DNA of 64,000 nucleotides from an uncultured Lachnospiraceae bacterium (lineage in GTDB: Bacteria; Bacillota; Clostridia; Lachnospirales; Lachnospiraceae). Under the pieces are notes generated by a model. That model saw only the letters and a list, made by a program, of their open reading frames with translations. It made no database searches and was not told where the DNA came from. Location: the NCBI GenBank assembly GCA_902779305.1, contig CACZBD010000001.1, positions 124,001 through 188,000 on the forward strand. The letters run 5' to 3'. This document shows positions 38,127 to 46,687 of the stretch, piece after piece. The position numbers and the translations under genes were made by a program. Positions within the stretch are counted from its first letter, which is position 1. The number at the start of each line of letters is the position of its first letter.

Positions 38127-39071
38127 ATGCGAAGATCAATTCTGACAGTTGGCTTTTTTCTGATCGGCTGCGTGCTCCTTGCCGGATGCGGAAGCCGGGA
38201 AGCGGCATCTGCCGATGCCCCGGAACCCGTGCGGGAAGAAGCAGAGGAGCAGGTGATTTTGACTGAAACGCCTGAACAGGAAGCGACTGAACCGGAGGAA
38301 CCGGAAATTCCTGAAAAGGAAGTGATCGAACCGGAAGTGACAGGACCGGAGGAACAGTTAATTACCGATCTTAAAAATAATTACTATGTTCACACGTTTG
38401 ATTCTTATGAGGATCTGCTTTGTTTGTACAAGGAAGCACAGGACAGACATTACACGGACGAACAGATCGAGCTGATCTTCGGATACGGGGAGGCGCTTCT
38501 TCAGTACGGCTGGCCGGATGAGACATCCTCCTATGATGTCGGATATGTCTATTATGATGTGGACGATGACGGGAAGGATGAGATGATCCTCACGTTCGAC
38601 AATGAGATCGTTGAAATCTACAGTTATTTCGGAAAGAAAGTGAAACGGTTCTTTTCGGCATGGTATGGAGATGAGATAACGCTGTATCCCGGGGGGATCC
38701 TTAAGAAATATGCACCTGAGACTGCGGATTTTCCGGGCACATCATGGTATTCGTATGATGCGGGTCTTGGCGAGTATTTTGCGGATTTTGAAGAGTCGAA
38801 CGGAGAGTACTATGTGTTCTGCCACTATGATTTTTCCGGTCCGGAGCGGGATGCGCTGGAAGCCAAACTTCGCGAGGATCCTGATGCGGATATGCCGGTC
38901 TGGATCTATGAATTCGAGGATATGCTGACGAAATCCGATTATCAGAAGCTCATCCCCAAGAGTAAGCCCATAAAGCTTCCGGCAGGAGAAAAACTCGCAG
39001 ACATCGAACTTCCGGACGGCTATACACCAAGGTATGAGGCAAATGAAGAACACGAGGAGGGATCATTCTGA
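38127..39071 (+). CDS. Lipoprotein with acidic calcium-loop-like motif
   Basis: The signal peptide ends in lipobox LAGC (Cys about residue 21). A Pro/Glu-rich spacer (about 25-80) lifts the folded domain from the membrane. The domain contains VYYDVDDDGKDEMILTF, an FG-GAP/EF-like acidic loop also found in the lipoprotein at 28267. No enzymatic motif was seen. GGGAGAGG lies before the ATG. Its TGA stop touches the stop of the convergent anti-sigma gene with no spacing, so no terminator fits between them and the two transcripts must overlap. Confidence 0.82.
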   Translation: MRRSILTVGFFLIGCVLLAGCGSREAASADAPEPVREEAEEQVILTETPEQEATEPEEPEIPEKEVIEPEVTGPEEQLITDLKNNYYVHTFDSYEDLLCLYKEAQDRHYTDEQIELIFGYGEALLQYGWPDETSSYDVGYVYYDVDDDGKDEMILTFDNEIVEIYSYFGKKVKRFFSAWYGDEITLYPGGILKKYAPETADFPGTSWYSYDAGLGEYFADFEESNGEYYVFCHYDFSGPERDALEAKLREDPDADMPVWIYEFEDMLTKSDYQKLIPKSKPIKLPAGEKLADIELPDGYTPRYEANEEHEEGSF

Positions 39072-39878
39072 TTACGGGATCTCGAATTCTATGCTTTCCT
39101 CACCGATGGTGAGCGTGTAGGTTCCTGCAGACAGCTTCAGATCCGAAAGATCAAGCGTCAGCGGATCCGTTTCGACCAGGATCTGATCAAGGGAACCTGC
39201 GTCTATGGATCTTTCCGAACCGTTAGCGGCGGTTCCGGTGATGGTATAGTCGGTATTTCCGATATCGGCCGGAAGGCTTCCGCTGATCCGGACAGTGAGC
39301 AGTCCGTTATGGTAGTCAGCTTCTGTGAGTCCGATGCCTTCTTCGGATATCGCCTCCTCGGCAGCCTTTGCCGATTCACGTCCTGTATCTTCCGTAGCCT
39401 CGGCGGCATTGATCGAAGCCGCGTCCTGAACGGGTTCAGGCTCTGCTGCGGTTTCCGCAGCTTCCATAGGAGCCTCGGCCTCTGCTTCATAGCCGCTTGT
39501 ATCGTAAACATTTTCAGGAGCCTCCGCGGCAGCATCTGCAGCTTCCATGGGGGCTTCTGCAGCAGCCTCTGCCACCGAAGCAGGCGCTTCTGCAGCGGCT
39601 TCCTCTGCTTCGTAAGCCGGTGCGGCAGCCTCGGAAGCGCTTTGTGTTGCGCCGTTTTTTAACAGAGCGGGCAGGGCAAGCGCCACGCCGATCAGAAGAA
39701 ATGCTGCGGCAGCAGCCGGGAGCGCGATGAGGAGACCCTTACGGAAATTGGTGATCTTAGCTTTGGCCGGCTTTTCACTGCCCGGTTTCTGCTTTGTATC
39801 ATGCAGTTCAAAAGCTGCTTCGTCGATATATTTTGGATCAAGCCCCGAGAGGGCATTCATCAGATCATCTCTGTTCAC
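39072..39878 (-). CDS. Probable membrane anti-sigma factor
   Basis: The product has 268 residues. A short cytoplasmic N-terminus (MNRDDLMNALSGLDPKYIDEAAFEL) resembles the N-terminal helix of Lachnospiraceae anti-sigma proteins. One transmembrane helix follows (about 50-72), then a long outside region rich in Ala and Glu with repeats of APMEAA (about 80-175). A small beta domain ends the protein (about 185-268). The GTG start overlaps the sigma factor stop by four bases (GTGA), so the two are translationally coupled, the usual arrangement for an ECF sigma and its inhibitor. No zinc-binding HxxxCxxC motif is seen, so this would be a non-ZAS type. The assignment rests on the operon and topology. 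Confidence 0.78.
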   Translation of the reverse strand: MNRDDLMNALSGLDPKYIDEAAFELHDTKQKPGSEKPAKAKITNFRKGLLIALPAAAAAFLLIGVALALPALLKNGATQSASEAAAPAYEAEEAAAEAPASVAEAAAEAPMEAADAAAEAPENVYDTSGYEAEAEAPMEAAETAAEPEPVQDAASINAAEATEDTGRESAKAAEEAISEEGIGLTEADYHNGLLTVRISGSLPADIGNTDYTITGTAANGSERSIDAGSLDQILVETDPLTLDLSDLKLSAGTYTLTIGEESIEFEIP

Positions 39879-40432
39879 AGTTCATATCCCTCCTGTATGA
39901 GGCAATTTTTCAGCTTCTGACGCAACCTGAAGAGCAGTGATTTTACCGCGGATTCCGACATCGAAAGCTCGTCTGCGATCTCGGAAAGAGAATCAACGTA
40001 GAAGTAGCGTCTTACAAAAACGATCCGGTCATTTGTGCTTAACCCTGCAAGAAAACCGTTGATGTGGCCGGATAAGAGATTCAGGTCGACGATATCTTCG
40101 GTGGAAGAAGTGCCGGCAACCTCCGTGAGTTCGTCAAGCGCGAGGGCGGTCTGCCCGGATCCGCGCTTGATGGAATGCAGCTTCCTGTAAAGCGTGAGCG
40201 CGTGGTTCCTTACGATCGCAGCGAGGTACGGGCCCAGCAGAGAAGGCCGTTCTTCGGGCATGGAATTCCAGGCCGAAAGATAGGTATCGTTGATACATTC
40301 CTCGGAATCTTCCTCGTTGGAAACGATATTCCTTGCGATCTTTCTGCAATAGGCACCGTACTTGCTGTTGGTTTCCGTTATGGCGTTTTCACTTCTTTCC
40401 CAGTAAAGGGCGACGATCTCGTGGTCCTGCAT
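39875..40432 (-). CDS. ECF-type RNA polymerase sigma factor
   Basis: This 185-residue sigma-70 family factor has region 2 (about 20-85, with DSEECINDTYLSAWNSMP) and region 4 (about 120-180, DRIVFVRRYFYVDSLSEIADELSMSESAVKS split by short turns). It lacks regions 1 and 3, as ECF factors do. Region 4 binds the -35 element. It sits 16 bases after the VWA lipoprotein gene and overlaps the anti-sigma gene. No Shine-Dalgarno is visible before its ATG, so translation may depend on ribosomes arriving from the upstream gene. The promoter at 42269-42293 fits ECF recognition, suggesting autoregulation. Confidence 0.92.
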   Translation of the reverse strand: MQDHEIVALYWERSENAITETNSKYGAYCRKIARNIVSNEEDSEECINDTYLSAWNSMPEERPSLLGPYLAAIVRNHALTLYRKLHSIKRGSGQTALALDELTEVAGTSSTEDIVDLNLLSGHINGFLAGLSTNDRIVFVRRYFYVDSLSEIADELSMSESAVKSLLFRLRQKLKNCLIQEGYEL

Positions 40433-40448
40433 GCTTTGTAGGATGTGA

Positions 40449-42197
40449 TCATAACTGGCTGATCAGATCCAGAAACTCCTCTTTGTATTCGTCCTGAAGG
40501 TCCAGCATTGCCACCTGTTTAGCCACATCATGCATATCCAGGTTGCCGATGTACTTGCTGCCGTTCAGGATCATGCCGCACTCTGCGACGTATGCTGCAA
40601 AAAGTGTATCACAATTCGGCGCCTTGGTATAGCATTTGTTCGTGATCGGGAAGCTTAAGAGCTGTGATTTTTCCTTCTCGGGCTCTTTGTAGCGGACGGA
40701 TACCGTCATCCATTCATCGGACTGCTTTCCGGTGCTGCTTAAGTCCGCATTCTGGTAGCGGAGCGCGGGCTGCGCATCCTCTTCGCCGTCATTCATCCTG
40801 ATCTCGTAGAGCATCGTCATGGCATGTCCGCTGCCGATCTCGCCGCCGTCTTTTGTATCGTCGTGAAAATCACGGTCTGCCATTTTCCTGTTTTCATAGC
40901 CGATGAGTCTGTACTCGGAGACATATTTGGGGTTGAACTCGATCTGGAATTTCACATCTTTTGCCACGGTGAAGAGTGTGGAGGAAAATTCGTCGATCAG
41001 TACTTTTTTGGCCTCGGAGAGGCAGTCGATATAGGAATAATTCCCGTTGCCTTTGTCGGCCAGCGTTTCCAGCGTAGCTTCGTTGTAGTTGCCGGTGCCG
41101 AACCCGAGTACGGATAAGAAGACACCGCTTTCTTTTTTGTCACTGATCAGTCCTTCGAGTTCGTCTTCGGATGTGATGCCGACATTCAGATCCCCGTCGG
41201 TTGCCATGATGACACGGTTGTTGCCGCCTTTGATAAAGTATTTTTCAGCCAGCTTGTAAGCGGAGATGATGCCGTCGCCGCCGTTCGTGGAACCGGAAGC
41301 CTCGAGGTTGTTGATGGCTTTCTTGAGCTTCGTGTGCTCGTCTCCGGGAACGCCTGCGATCACGATCTCGGAAGAGGAAGCGTAGGTGACGATCGAAACC
41401 CTGTCGTTTTCATCCAGATCGTCGATGAGCATATCGAGACCCATCTGCAGAAGAGGAAGCTTGTCATAAGAATTCATGGAGCCGGATACATCGACTAGAA
41501 AGACGATGTTGGAACGGGTGCGTTCATAAGCGCCAAGATCTTTTGCCTTGATGCCGAGGTTGACCAGCTTCGTATTTTTGTTCCAGGGGCAGTCGATGAT
41601 GGAAGCGTTTACCGCGAAAGCGTCGTTTCCGCGCGGGCTCTTGTAATCATAGTGGAAGTAGTTCACCAGTTCCTCGGTGCGGATCGAGCCGGCAGGGATG
41701 TTGTAGAGATCGTAACCGTCATTGATCATTCTGCGAAGGTTCGCGTAACTTGCGGTATCGACGTCCGCGCCAAAGGTGGAAAGCGGAGCTGAAGCAACGG
41801 ATGTAAAATCATTCTCGGCCACCGTTCTGTAGGTTTCCCCTGCGTTCGGATAAGTCGGGTAAAGCGGCCCCGGGCAGAGCGTGTCATTATAATCGATCAC
41901 GCACTTGGCAGCTTCTTCGCCTGCGTAACTGTCATAAGTGTCGGCTGCGTATACTTCCGCGGCTTCTGCGCATGCTTCTTCGGGATATTCGTTTCCGAAG
42001 TCATACATGGGCTCGCTGTAGACGGGTGCAGCTTCTGTTTCGGCGGGATACTCGGCTGTTTCCGAAGGGTAGTACGGCTCGATGTAAGCCGGTGATGCTG
42101 CTTCGTTCTTAGCCGTAGTGGCGCTGCTTCCGCATCCTGTCAGGGATGAGAGTGCGATGGCTGTGATCAAAAGGGTTGCGATGATGTTCTTTTTCAT
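40449..42197 (-). CDS. VWA-domain (YfbK-like) lipoprotein
   Basis: The start is set at 42197, after GGAGGAACC; an earlier in-frame ATG lies upstream of the promoter. The 582-residue product has a lipobox (LTGC), a Tyr/Glu/Ala-rich spacer (about 25-95), and the YfbK N-terminal domain (about 115-185, STFGADVDTASYANLRR). A von Willebrand factor A domain follows (about 225-395) with an intact MIDAS start D-V-S-G-S-M and a later metal-site Asp in MATDGDLNVG. A DUF3520-type C-terminal domain ends the protein. VWA domains bind protein partners through a metal ion. Placed outside the membrane and first in an operon with a sigma/anti-sigma pair, it could be the sensor or a target; this is inference. 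Confidence 0.9.
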   Translation of the reverse strand: MKKNIIATLLITAIALSSLTGCGSSATTAKNEAASPAYIEPYYPSETAEYPAETEAAPVYSEPMYDFGNEYPEEACAEAAEVYAADTYDSYAGEEAAKCVIDYNDTLCPGPLYPTYPNAGETYRTVAENDFTSVASAPLSTFGADVDTASYANLRRMINDGYDLYNIPAGSIRTEELVNYFHYDYKSPRGNDAFAVNASIIDCPWNKNTKLVNLGIKAKDLGAYERTRSNIVFLVDVSGSMNSYDKLPLLQMGLDMLIDDLDENDRVSIVTYASSSEIVIAGVPGDEHTKLKKAINNLEASGSTNGGDGIISAYKLAEKYFIKGGNNRVIMATDGDLNVGITSEDELEGLISDKKESGVFLSVLGFGTGNYNEATLETLADKGNGNYSYIDCLSEAKKVLIDEFSSTLFTVAKDVKFQIEFNPKYVSEYRLIGYENRKMADRDFHDDTKDGGEIGSGHAMTMLYEIRMNDGEEDAQPALRYQNADLSSTGKQSDEWMTVSVRYKEPEKEKSQLLSFPITNKCYTKAPNCDTLFAAYVAECGMILNGSKYIGNLDMHDVAKQVAMLDLQDEYKEEFLDLISQL

Positions 42198-42268
42198 AAT
42201 AGGTTCCTCCGTTTGTGTATGTTTTTTTGCGCTGTCACGATTGACTTTTTTGCGCCTCTGTCCATATA

Positions 42269-42293
42269 GACGCAAAAATCAAACGGAGGTTTC
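42269..42293 (-). promoter_or_regulatory. ECF sigma promoter of the VWA-sigma-anti-sigma operon
   Basis: On the minus strand GAAAC (42293-42289) is followed after exactly 16 bases by CGTC (42272-42269) and then TA. This matches the GAAAC-N16-CGTC/A form recognised by B. subtilis SigW/SigM-type factors. It lies 72 bases before the VWA start and downstream of the chemoreceptor terminator. It implies positive autoregulation by the sigma factor encoded in the operon. Confidence 0.72.
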
Positions 42294-42340
42294 GGTGATT
42301 TTGAAAAAAATTTAAAAAAATTTTTGCGGCGCAATACAAC

Positions 42341-42373
42341 AGAAAAAGAGCCCGCATAAAATGGGCTCTTTCT
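42341..42373 (-). terminator. Intrinsic terminator after the chemoreceptor gene
   Basis: AAAGAGCCC and GGGCTCTTT form a 9-base stem around a 9-base loop. On the minus strand TTTTTCTG follows. It isolates the chemoreceptor from the VWA operon. Confidence 0.82.
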
Positions 42374-42410
42374 CGACAAAATTTCAATAATATGAAATGA
42401 AAACCGGTTT

Positions 42411-43937
42411 TTACGAATATGATTTTAACTCGGCGGCGCTTTCGTTCAGGCTGTCAACAAGGTTGTCGATCTGCGTTACGATCTGCTGGTTCTGTTCGCT
42501 GCCTGCGTAAGTGGTGCTGGCGTGCGCGGTCACTTCCTCGGTGATCGCGGAGATCGTCTGGATGCTGTTAACGATCTCTTCATTCGCGCCTGCCAAGTTC
42601 TCTACGTGTTCTTTCATGGCATCCGAACGCGAACGGATCTGGGATACGCTGTCGGAGATCAAAGTGAAACTTTCCGCGGTCTCGGAAGCGCAAACGCTTT
42701 CTTCCTCACCGGTCTTGATCAGGGATTCGATCGTTTCCACCATCGTGCCGAGCTGAGAGGAGATGTTCTCGATCAGTTTGTTGATGTCATCAGTCGCATG
42801 TGTGGTCTGGTCCGCCAGATTGGAGATCTCACTGGCAACAACGGCAAAGCCTCGTCCTGCTTCGCCGGCTCTTGCAGCTTCGATGGAAGCATTCAGGGCA
42901 AGTAAAGAGGTCTGGTCCGCAACGTTTGTGATCAGTTCGGTGATCGAATTCATCCGGGATGTGGTATCGCGGAAGGTTTCCAGGGCGGCCTGCACGTCTT
43001 TTCCGGCCTGGTCTACTTCGGCGGTCAGTTTTTCCATCCGGGAGATGTTCTTCTGACCTTCTTCAACGGCATGAGAGGTTTCCTGCACGTGATCCGTAAT
43101 CTCACCGGAAGCCTGTTTGACCATCTCGATATGTGTCTGGATTTCTTCGGTCTTGATCAGCTGGTTCTGTACGGCATCGGCGGATTCCGCGGTACCGCTG
43201 TTCACTTCGTCCATGCTTACAAGTGTCTGGTCAACGGAGTCTTTCAGCGTGTCCATCTGGGAAGAGATGGAAGTGATCGCATCCGTCATTTTGCCGGAAA
43301 CGGATAATACTTCATTCAGAAGGCCGTTGGTCTTGTCTTCCTGCAAAGTCACTCTGGAACTGCGGATCTTCTGGAATTTGACGGTGGAAGAGGTCGCAAG
43401 TACCAGATAAACGGCTGTGATCGCAAGCATCACGACACGCATCGGAAGCGAGGTGACATCATCCGGTGTCAGGTTTCCGCCTGCCATGGTCATGGCGACT
43501 TTGATCGCATTCAGGATAACTACGCCGCCGCTGATGAAGATCGTGTAGCGGACATCGGCATAAATGGTAACGATCACCAGAAGCGGAACGGCATACAGAT
43601 ACACGATCCCGATATCGGATGTGAAGAGGATGACGCCGTAGAGCAGACCGAAACCGCAGCCGATCACATGCTTGATAAGCGCAGAGGAAGGATCTTTCTT
43701 GAAAAGAGCCCACGAGATAACGACGGGCAGAAGCGCAAGCACGATCGTTCCGATACCGACACCTGCGGGGATCAGCCCCTGCGGCAGCAGTACCACATAA
43801 GTCATTGCGATAAATCCGCAGATCAGCGTTGTGGCGATCGAGGACTGTTTGTTGGCGATGGCCATTTCGGACATAGCGGCTAATGATTGCAGCTGTGCCG
43901 TGTTTTTGGAAGTTTCATTTTGGGCATTTGTTGACAT
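42411..43937 (-). CDS. Methyl-accepting chemotaxis protein without a large external domain
   Basis: The 508-residue product has five or six closely packed transmembrane helices (about residues 30-205) and no sizeable extracellular ligand domain or HAMP domain. A long coiled coil follows, with the conserved signalling tip [17 protein letters not shown] and AGRGFAVVA (about 338-370). The tip docks with CheA and CheW. The sensing part must be in or close to the membrane, suggesting a hydrophobic ligand, redox or membrane-state signal. GGAGG lies before the ATG. No che or flagellar genes are present in the window, so it must work with components encoded elsewhere. Confidence 0.93.
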   Translation of the reverse strand: MSTNAQNETSKNTAQLQSLAAMSEMAIANKQSSIATTLICGFIAMTYVVLLPQGLIPAGVGIGTIVLALLPVVISWALFKKDPSSALIKHVIGCGFGLLYGVILFTSDIGIVYLYAVPLLVIVTIYADVRYTIFISGGVVILNAIKVAMTMAGGNLTPDDVTSLPMRVVMLAITAVYLVLATSSTVKFQKIRSSRVTLQEDKTNGLLNEVLSVSGKMTDAITSISSQMDTLKDSVDQTLVSMDEVNSGTAESADAVQNQLIKTEEIQTHIEMVKQASGEITDHVQETSHAVEEGQKNISRMEKLTAEVDQAGKDVQAALETFRDTTSRMNSITELITNVADQTSLLALNASIEAARAGEAGRGFAVVASEISNLADQTTHATDDINKLIENISSQLGTMVETIESLIKTGEEESVCASETAESFTLISDSVSQIRSRSDAMKEHVENLAGANEEIVNSIQTISAITEEVTAHASTTYAGSEQNQQIVTQIDNLVDSLNESAAELKSYS

Positions 43938-44006
43938 GTACCGGACCTCCGTTTCTTCTTAAAGTATATGTACTATTATGCCACAAATTTCATTTTTTTC
44001 CAAATG

Positions 44007-44026
44007 TCACGAACAAAGTTTCGTGA
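44007..44026. promoter_or_regulatory. Inverted repeat between divergent chemoreceptor and reductase genes
   Basis: TCACGAA and TTCGTGA are separated by six bases. The site lies 69 bases before the chemoreceptor start and 119 before the reductase start, so it could be an operator or a leader hairpin. Confidence 0.4.
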
Positions 44027-44144
44027 TTTTTATAAATGCGGTCTATCTATGAGAATATGAAATGTGATAAAATTGAAGTGTGCGTATCACAGAAGAAAAT
44101 GCGTAAAAATCACACAGGGACACGATCCTGCAAGGAGGATGACA

Positions 44145-45281
44145 ATGATCTATAACGATTTTCAGGGAATGAAGCTTTCGGCGCTGGGACTTGGAAACAT
44201 GAGACTTCCCGTGAAGGATCACGATGACAGTAAGATCGATAAGGAAGCTGTCAGGGAAATGATCAGATACTGCATGGACAGCGGCATCAATTATTACGAT
44301 ACCGCTTACGGATATCACGGCGGCAATTCGGAACTTGTGGTGGGTGAACTGCTTGAGAATTATGACAGGGACAGTTTTTATCTGGCAACCAAGTTCCCAG
44401 GATACGACCTTTCCAACATGCCGAAGGTAAAAGAGATCTTTGAAGAACAGCTTAGAAAATGCAGGGTGGATCATTTTGATTTTTACCTGTTTCATAATGT
44501 TTGTGAGATGAACATCGATCACTATCTGGATCCGAAATACGGGATCTACGACTATCTGATGGAGCAGAAGAGAAACGGCCGGATCCGGCATCTCGGGTTT
44601 TCGGCGCACGGGGACATCGCATGCATGACCAGGTTCCTTGAAGCGTACGGGAAGGACATGGAATTCTGCCAGATCGAGCTGAACTATTTCGACTACAGAT
44701 TCCAGGATGCAAAAGGGAAAGTCGACCTGCTTAAGAAATGGGATCTGCCGGTCTGGGTCATGGAGCCGGTAAGGGGCGGACAACTGGCGACGCTTTCCGA
44801 TGAAAATGCCGCAAAACTGAAAGCGCTCCGGCCGGATGAAGACGTACCCGCCTGGGCATTCCGCTTCCTGCAGTCCATACCGGGTGTGACGATGACGCTG
44901 TCGGGGATGTCCGATATGGAACAGGTAAGAGCGAATATCAAAACCTACGAGACGGACAAACCGCTCAACGACGAAGAAATGGCGGTGATCCTTGGGATCG
45001 CGGACGAGATGATCGAGAAGACGACGGTTCCCTGCACGGCTTGCCACTATTGTGTGTCGCATTGCCCGATGGGACTGGACATTCCGTTTTTGCTGAAGCT
45101 GTATAATGAAGCCATGGTTGCGGGCTCGGGCGTATTTATCGCGCCGATGGCGCTTGCGTCCGTTGCTTCCGACAAGCAGCCGGAGTGCTGTATTTCCTGT
45201 CACAGCTGCGAACAGGTCTGCCCGCAGACGATCAGGATCCCGGAACATCTGGCAAAATTTGCCGCAAAGATGGGACGATAA
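44145..45281 (+). CDS. Aldo/keto reductase with C-terminal 4Fe-4S domain
   Basis: The start is at ATG 44145, six bases after AAGGAGG. The 378-residue product has the AKR TIM barrel (about 1-280) with the catalytic set Asp/Tyr in YYDTAYGY, Lys in ATKFPG and His in LFHNV. The C-terminus carries two cysteine clusters: CTACHYCVSHCP (CxxCxxCxxxCP) and CCISCHSCEQVCP, the ferredoxin-type pattern for two 4Fe-4S clusters. This architecture is common in anaerobes and suggests electron transfer between ferredoxin-like carriers and a carbonyl substrate. The substrate is unknown. It has its own terminator. Confidence 0.93.
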   Translation: MIYNDFQGMKLSALGLGNMRLPVKDHDDSKIDKEAVREMIRYCMDSGINYYDTAYGYHGGNSELVVGELLENYDRDSFYLATKFPGYDLSNMPKVKEIFEEQLRKCRVDHFDFYLFHNVCEMNIDHYLDPKYGIYDYLMEQKRNGRIRHLGFSAHGDIACMTRFLEAYGKDMEFCQIELNYFDYRFQDAKGKVDLLKKWDLPVWVMEPVRGGQLATLSDENAAKLKALRPDEDVPAWAFRFLQSIPGVTMTLSGMSDMEQVRANIKTYETDKPLNDEEMAVILGIADEMIEKTTVPCTACHYCVSHCPMGLDIPFLLKLYNEAMVAGSGVFIAPMALASVASDKQPECCISCHSCEQVCPQTIRIPEHLAKFAAKMGR

Positions 45282-45305
45282 GACGGCAGTGAATAACAGA
45301 CAATA

Positions 45306-45335
45306 AAAGAGAGCGGGGTTACCGCTCTCTTTCTT
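45306..45335 (+). terminator. Intrinsic terminator after the aldo/keto reductase
   Basis: AAAGAGAGCGG pairs with CCGCTCTCTTT around a 5-base loop, followed by CTT. It lies between two convergent genes. Confidence 0.85.
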
Positions 45336-45354
45336 GTAGGATGATCCCAGGGAA

Positions 45355-45591
45355 CTAGGCTGTGAACTTCTGAATGGCTTTCGTAATGTAGGAGACCTGG
45401 GAGTCTTTGTAGTCGTCGATCACGATGCTTGCATCTTCCAGCGGAAGGTAGATCAGGTTAGAGAGCACCGATTTCATATTTCCGTGAAAATCATTCTGGT
45501 TGATCATTCCTTTGATGTGGTACCTGTTTGCGATGTTCTTAAGTTCGATCAGATCCTTTACCGATTCGATCTTTACTGAATAATTTAACAT
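45355..45591 (-). CDS. HPr-like small protein lacking the active histidine
   Basis: The start is at ATG 45591, preceded by AAAGGAGGA. The 78-residue product follows the HPr pattern: a beta strand (SVKIESVKDL), a helix, a strand near IKGMINQNDF, then G-N-M-K-S-V-L-S-N-L, equivalent to the HPr segment around Ser46, and a C-terminal helix. The phosphorylated His15 region (normally GLHARPA) is replaced by VKDLIELK, so it is not expected to carry phosphate for the sugar PTS. A regulatory or structural role in the HPr fold family is inferred; sequence similarity is weak. Confidence 0.65.
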   Translation of the reverse strand: MLNYSVKIESVKDLIELKNIANRYHIKGMINQNDFHGNMKSVLSNLIYLPLEDASIVIDDYKDSQVSYITKAIQKFTA

Positions 45592-45769
45592 ATCGATTCC
45601 TCCTTTTTGTGATGGGTTATATGGACTTAATTCTTGCATTTCTTTCTTTCTGACTATATGATAATCCTAAGTGACAAAGATTATAAGTACCGAAACAGAC
45701 AGAAACTATAATAATTAAGACAAATACAAGTGCAGAAAATAAAAGGAAACGGGGTAATAGTATAAAAAT

Positions 45770-46672
45770 ATGATCGCAGAATACAACTTTTCAACGGATG
45801 AAGACCACAGAGAAGCCATTCCTTCGAGCGAAGATTTTCCATTTGTGATCAAATACACGGACTTTTCGAAGATGACCGGAGGGAGGGCCGCATGGCACTG
45901 GCATGATTTTTTCGAACTGACGATCCCGATCCGGGACGGGCTGATCCTGCAGACACCGGACAAAACCGTGCATTTAAACTGCGGGGAAGCTGCTTTTGTC
46001 AACAGCAGCATGCTGCATACGGTCAGCTGGGAAGAGGATGCGGCAAACAAAGCCTGTTACACGTTTTTCTTTGACCGGTCGATCCTTACAGGCGAATACG
46101 GAAGCGTGTTCGAGGAAAAATATGTGAATCCCATCACGATGTGCAGGGAACTGGATTGTGTAGAGATCAGGCCCAAAAACAAAGCAGGACTCAGGATGAT
46201 GACGCTGATCGATGAGATCGTCTCCTTATTTCGGGAAGAGCCGTTCGGATATGAAATGAAGGCAAGATCCGCCCTGTCGGAGCTCTGGCTGCTTTTGCTT
46301 AAAGAAACCGCGGAGTTTCGGAAAGGGGCCGGAACGATCGATCCGACAGACAGTATGAGAATGAAACAGATGATGAATTATGTTCATGAACACTTCCGGG
46401 AAAAGATCTATCTGAATGAGATCGCCTCATCTGCCGGAGTCAGTCCGAGAGAGTGCGCGAGATGCTTTAAACGCCAGATCGGTTATACGCCGATGGATTA
46501 TCTGAACCGTTACAGGGTCCGGATGGCAGCGGAAGCGTTGAAAATGAGTGCCACCCCGATCTCCGCGATCGGAGAGGAATGCGGCTTTGCGTCCGACAGC
46601 TATTTCGGAAAGATCTTCAGACAGTGCATGGGCTGTTCGCCGAGAGAGTACCGCAGAAAGACGCGGACCTGA
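45770..46672 (+). CDS. AraC-family transcriptional regulator
   Basis: The 300-residue product has an N-terminal cupin-type sensor domain (about 40-130, RAAWHWHDFFELTI) and a C-terminal pair of helix-turn-helix motifs (about 200-298). The second HTH has the family signature (IGEECGFASDSYFGKIFRQ ... SPREYRR). Such proteins bind a small molecule and control nearby genes, often transport. It converges with the MATE-ATPase gene and the two stops are only 12 bases apart. TATAAT at 45707-45712 is a possible -10 box. Confidence 0.93.
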   Translation: MIAEYNFSTDEDHREAIPSSEDFPFVIKYTDFSKMTGGRAAWHWHDFFELTIPIRDGLILQTPDKTVHLNCGEAAFVNSSMLHTVSWEEDAANKACYTFFFDRSILTGEYGSVFEEKYVNPITMCRELDCVEIRPKNKAGLRMMTLIDEIVSLFREEPFGYEMKARSALSELWLLLLKETAEFRKGAGTIDPTDSMRMKQMMNYVHEHFREKIYLNEIASSAGVSPRECARCFKRQIGYTPMDYLNRYRVRMAAEALKMSATPISAIGEECGFASDSYFGKIFRQCMGCSPREYRRKTRT

Positions 46673-46687
46673 TCAAAAATTTGATCA
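46670..46687. terminator. Short palindrome spanning two convergent stop codons
   Basis: TGATCAAAAATTTGATCA carries a TGA stop at each end, one for the AraC gene (+) and one for the MATE-ATPase gene (-). It is A+T-rich and can fold, but is weak as a terminator. Confidence 0.3.

Noticed and set aside
44043-45248. A 401-codon minus-strand frame opposite the aldo/keto reductase
   Set aside because: The plus-strand frame has catalytic residues and two iron-sulfur motifs; the antisense frame has none and no start signals.
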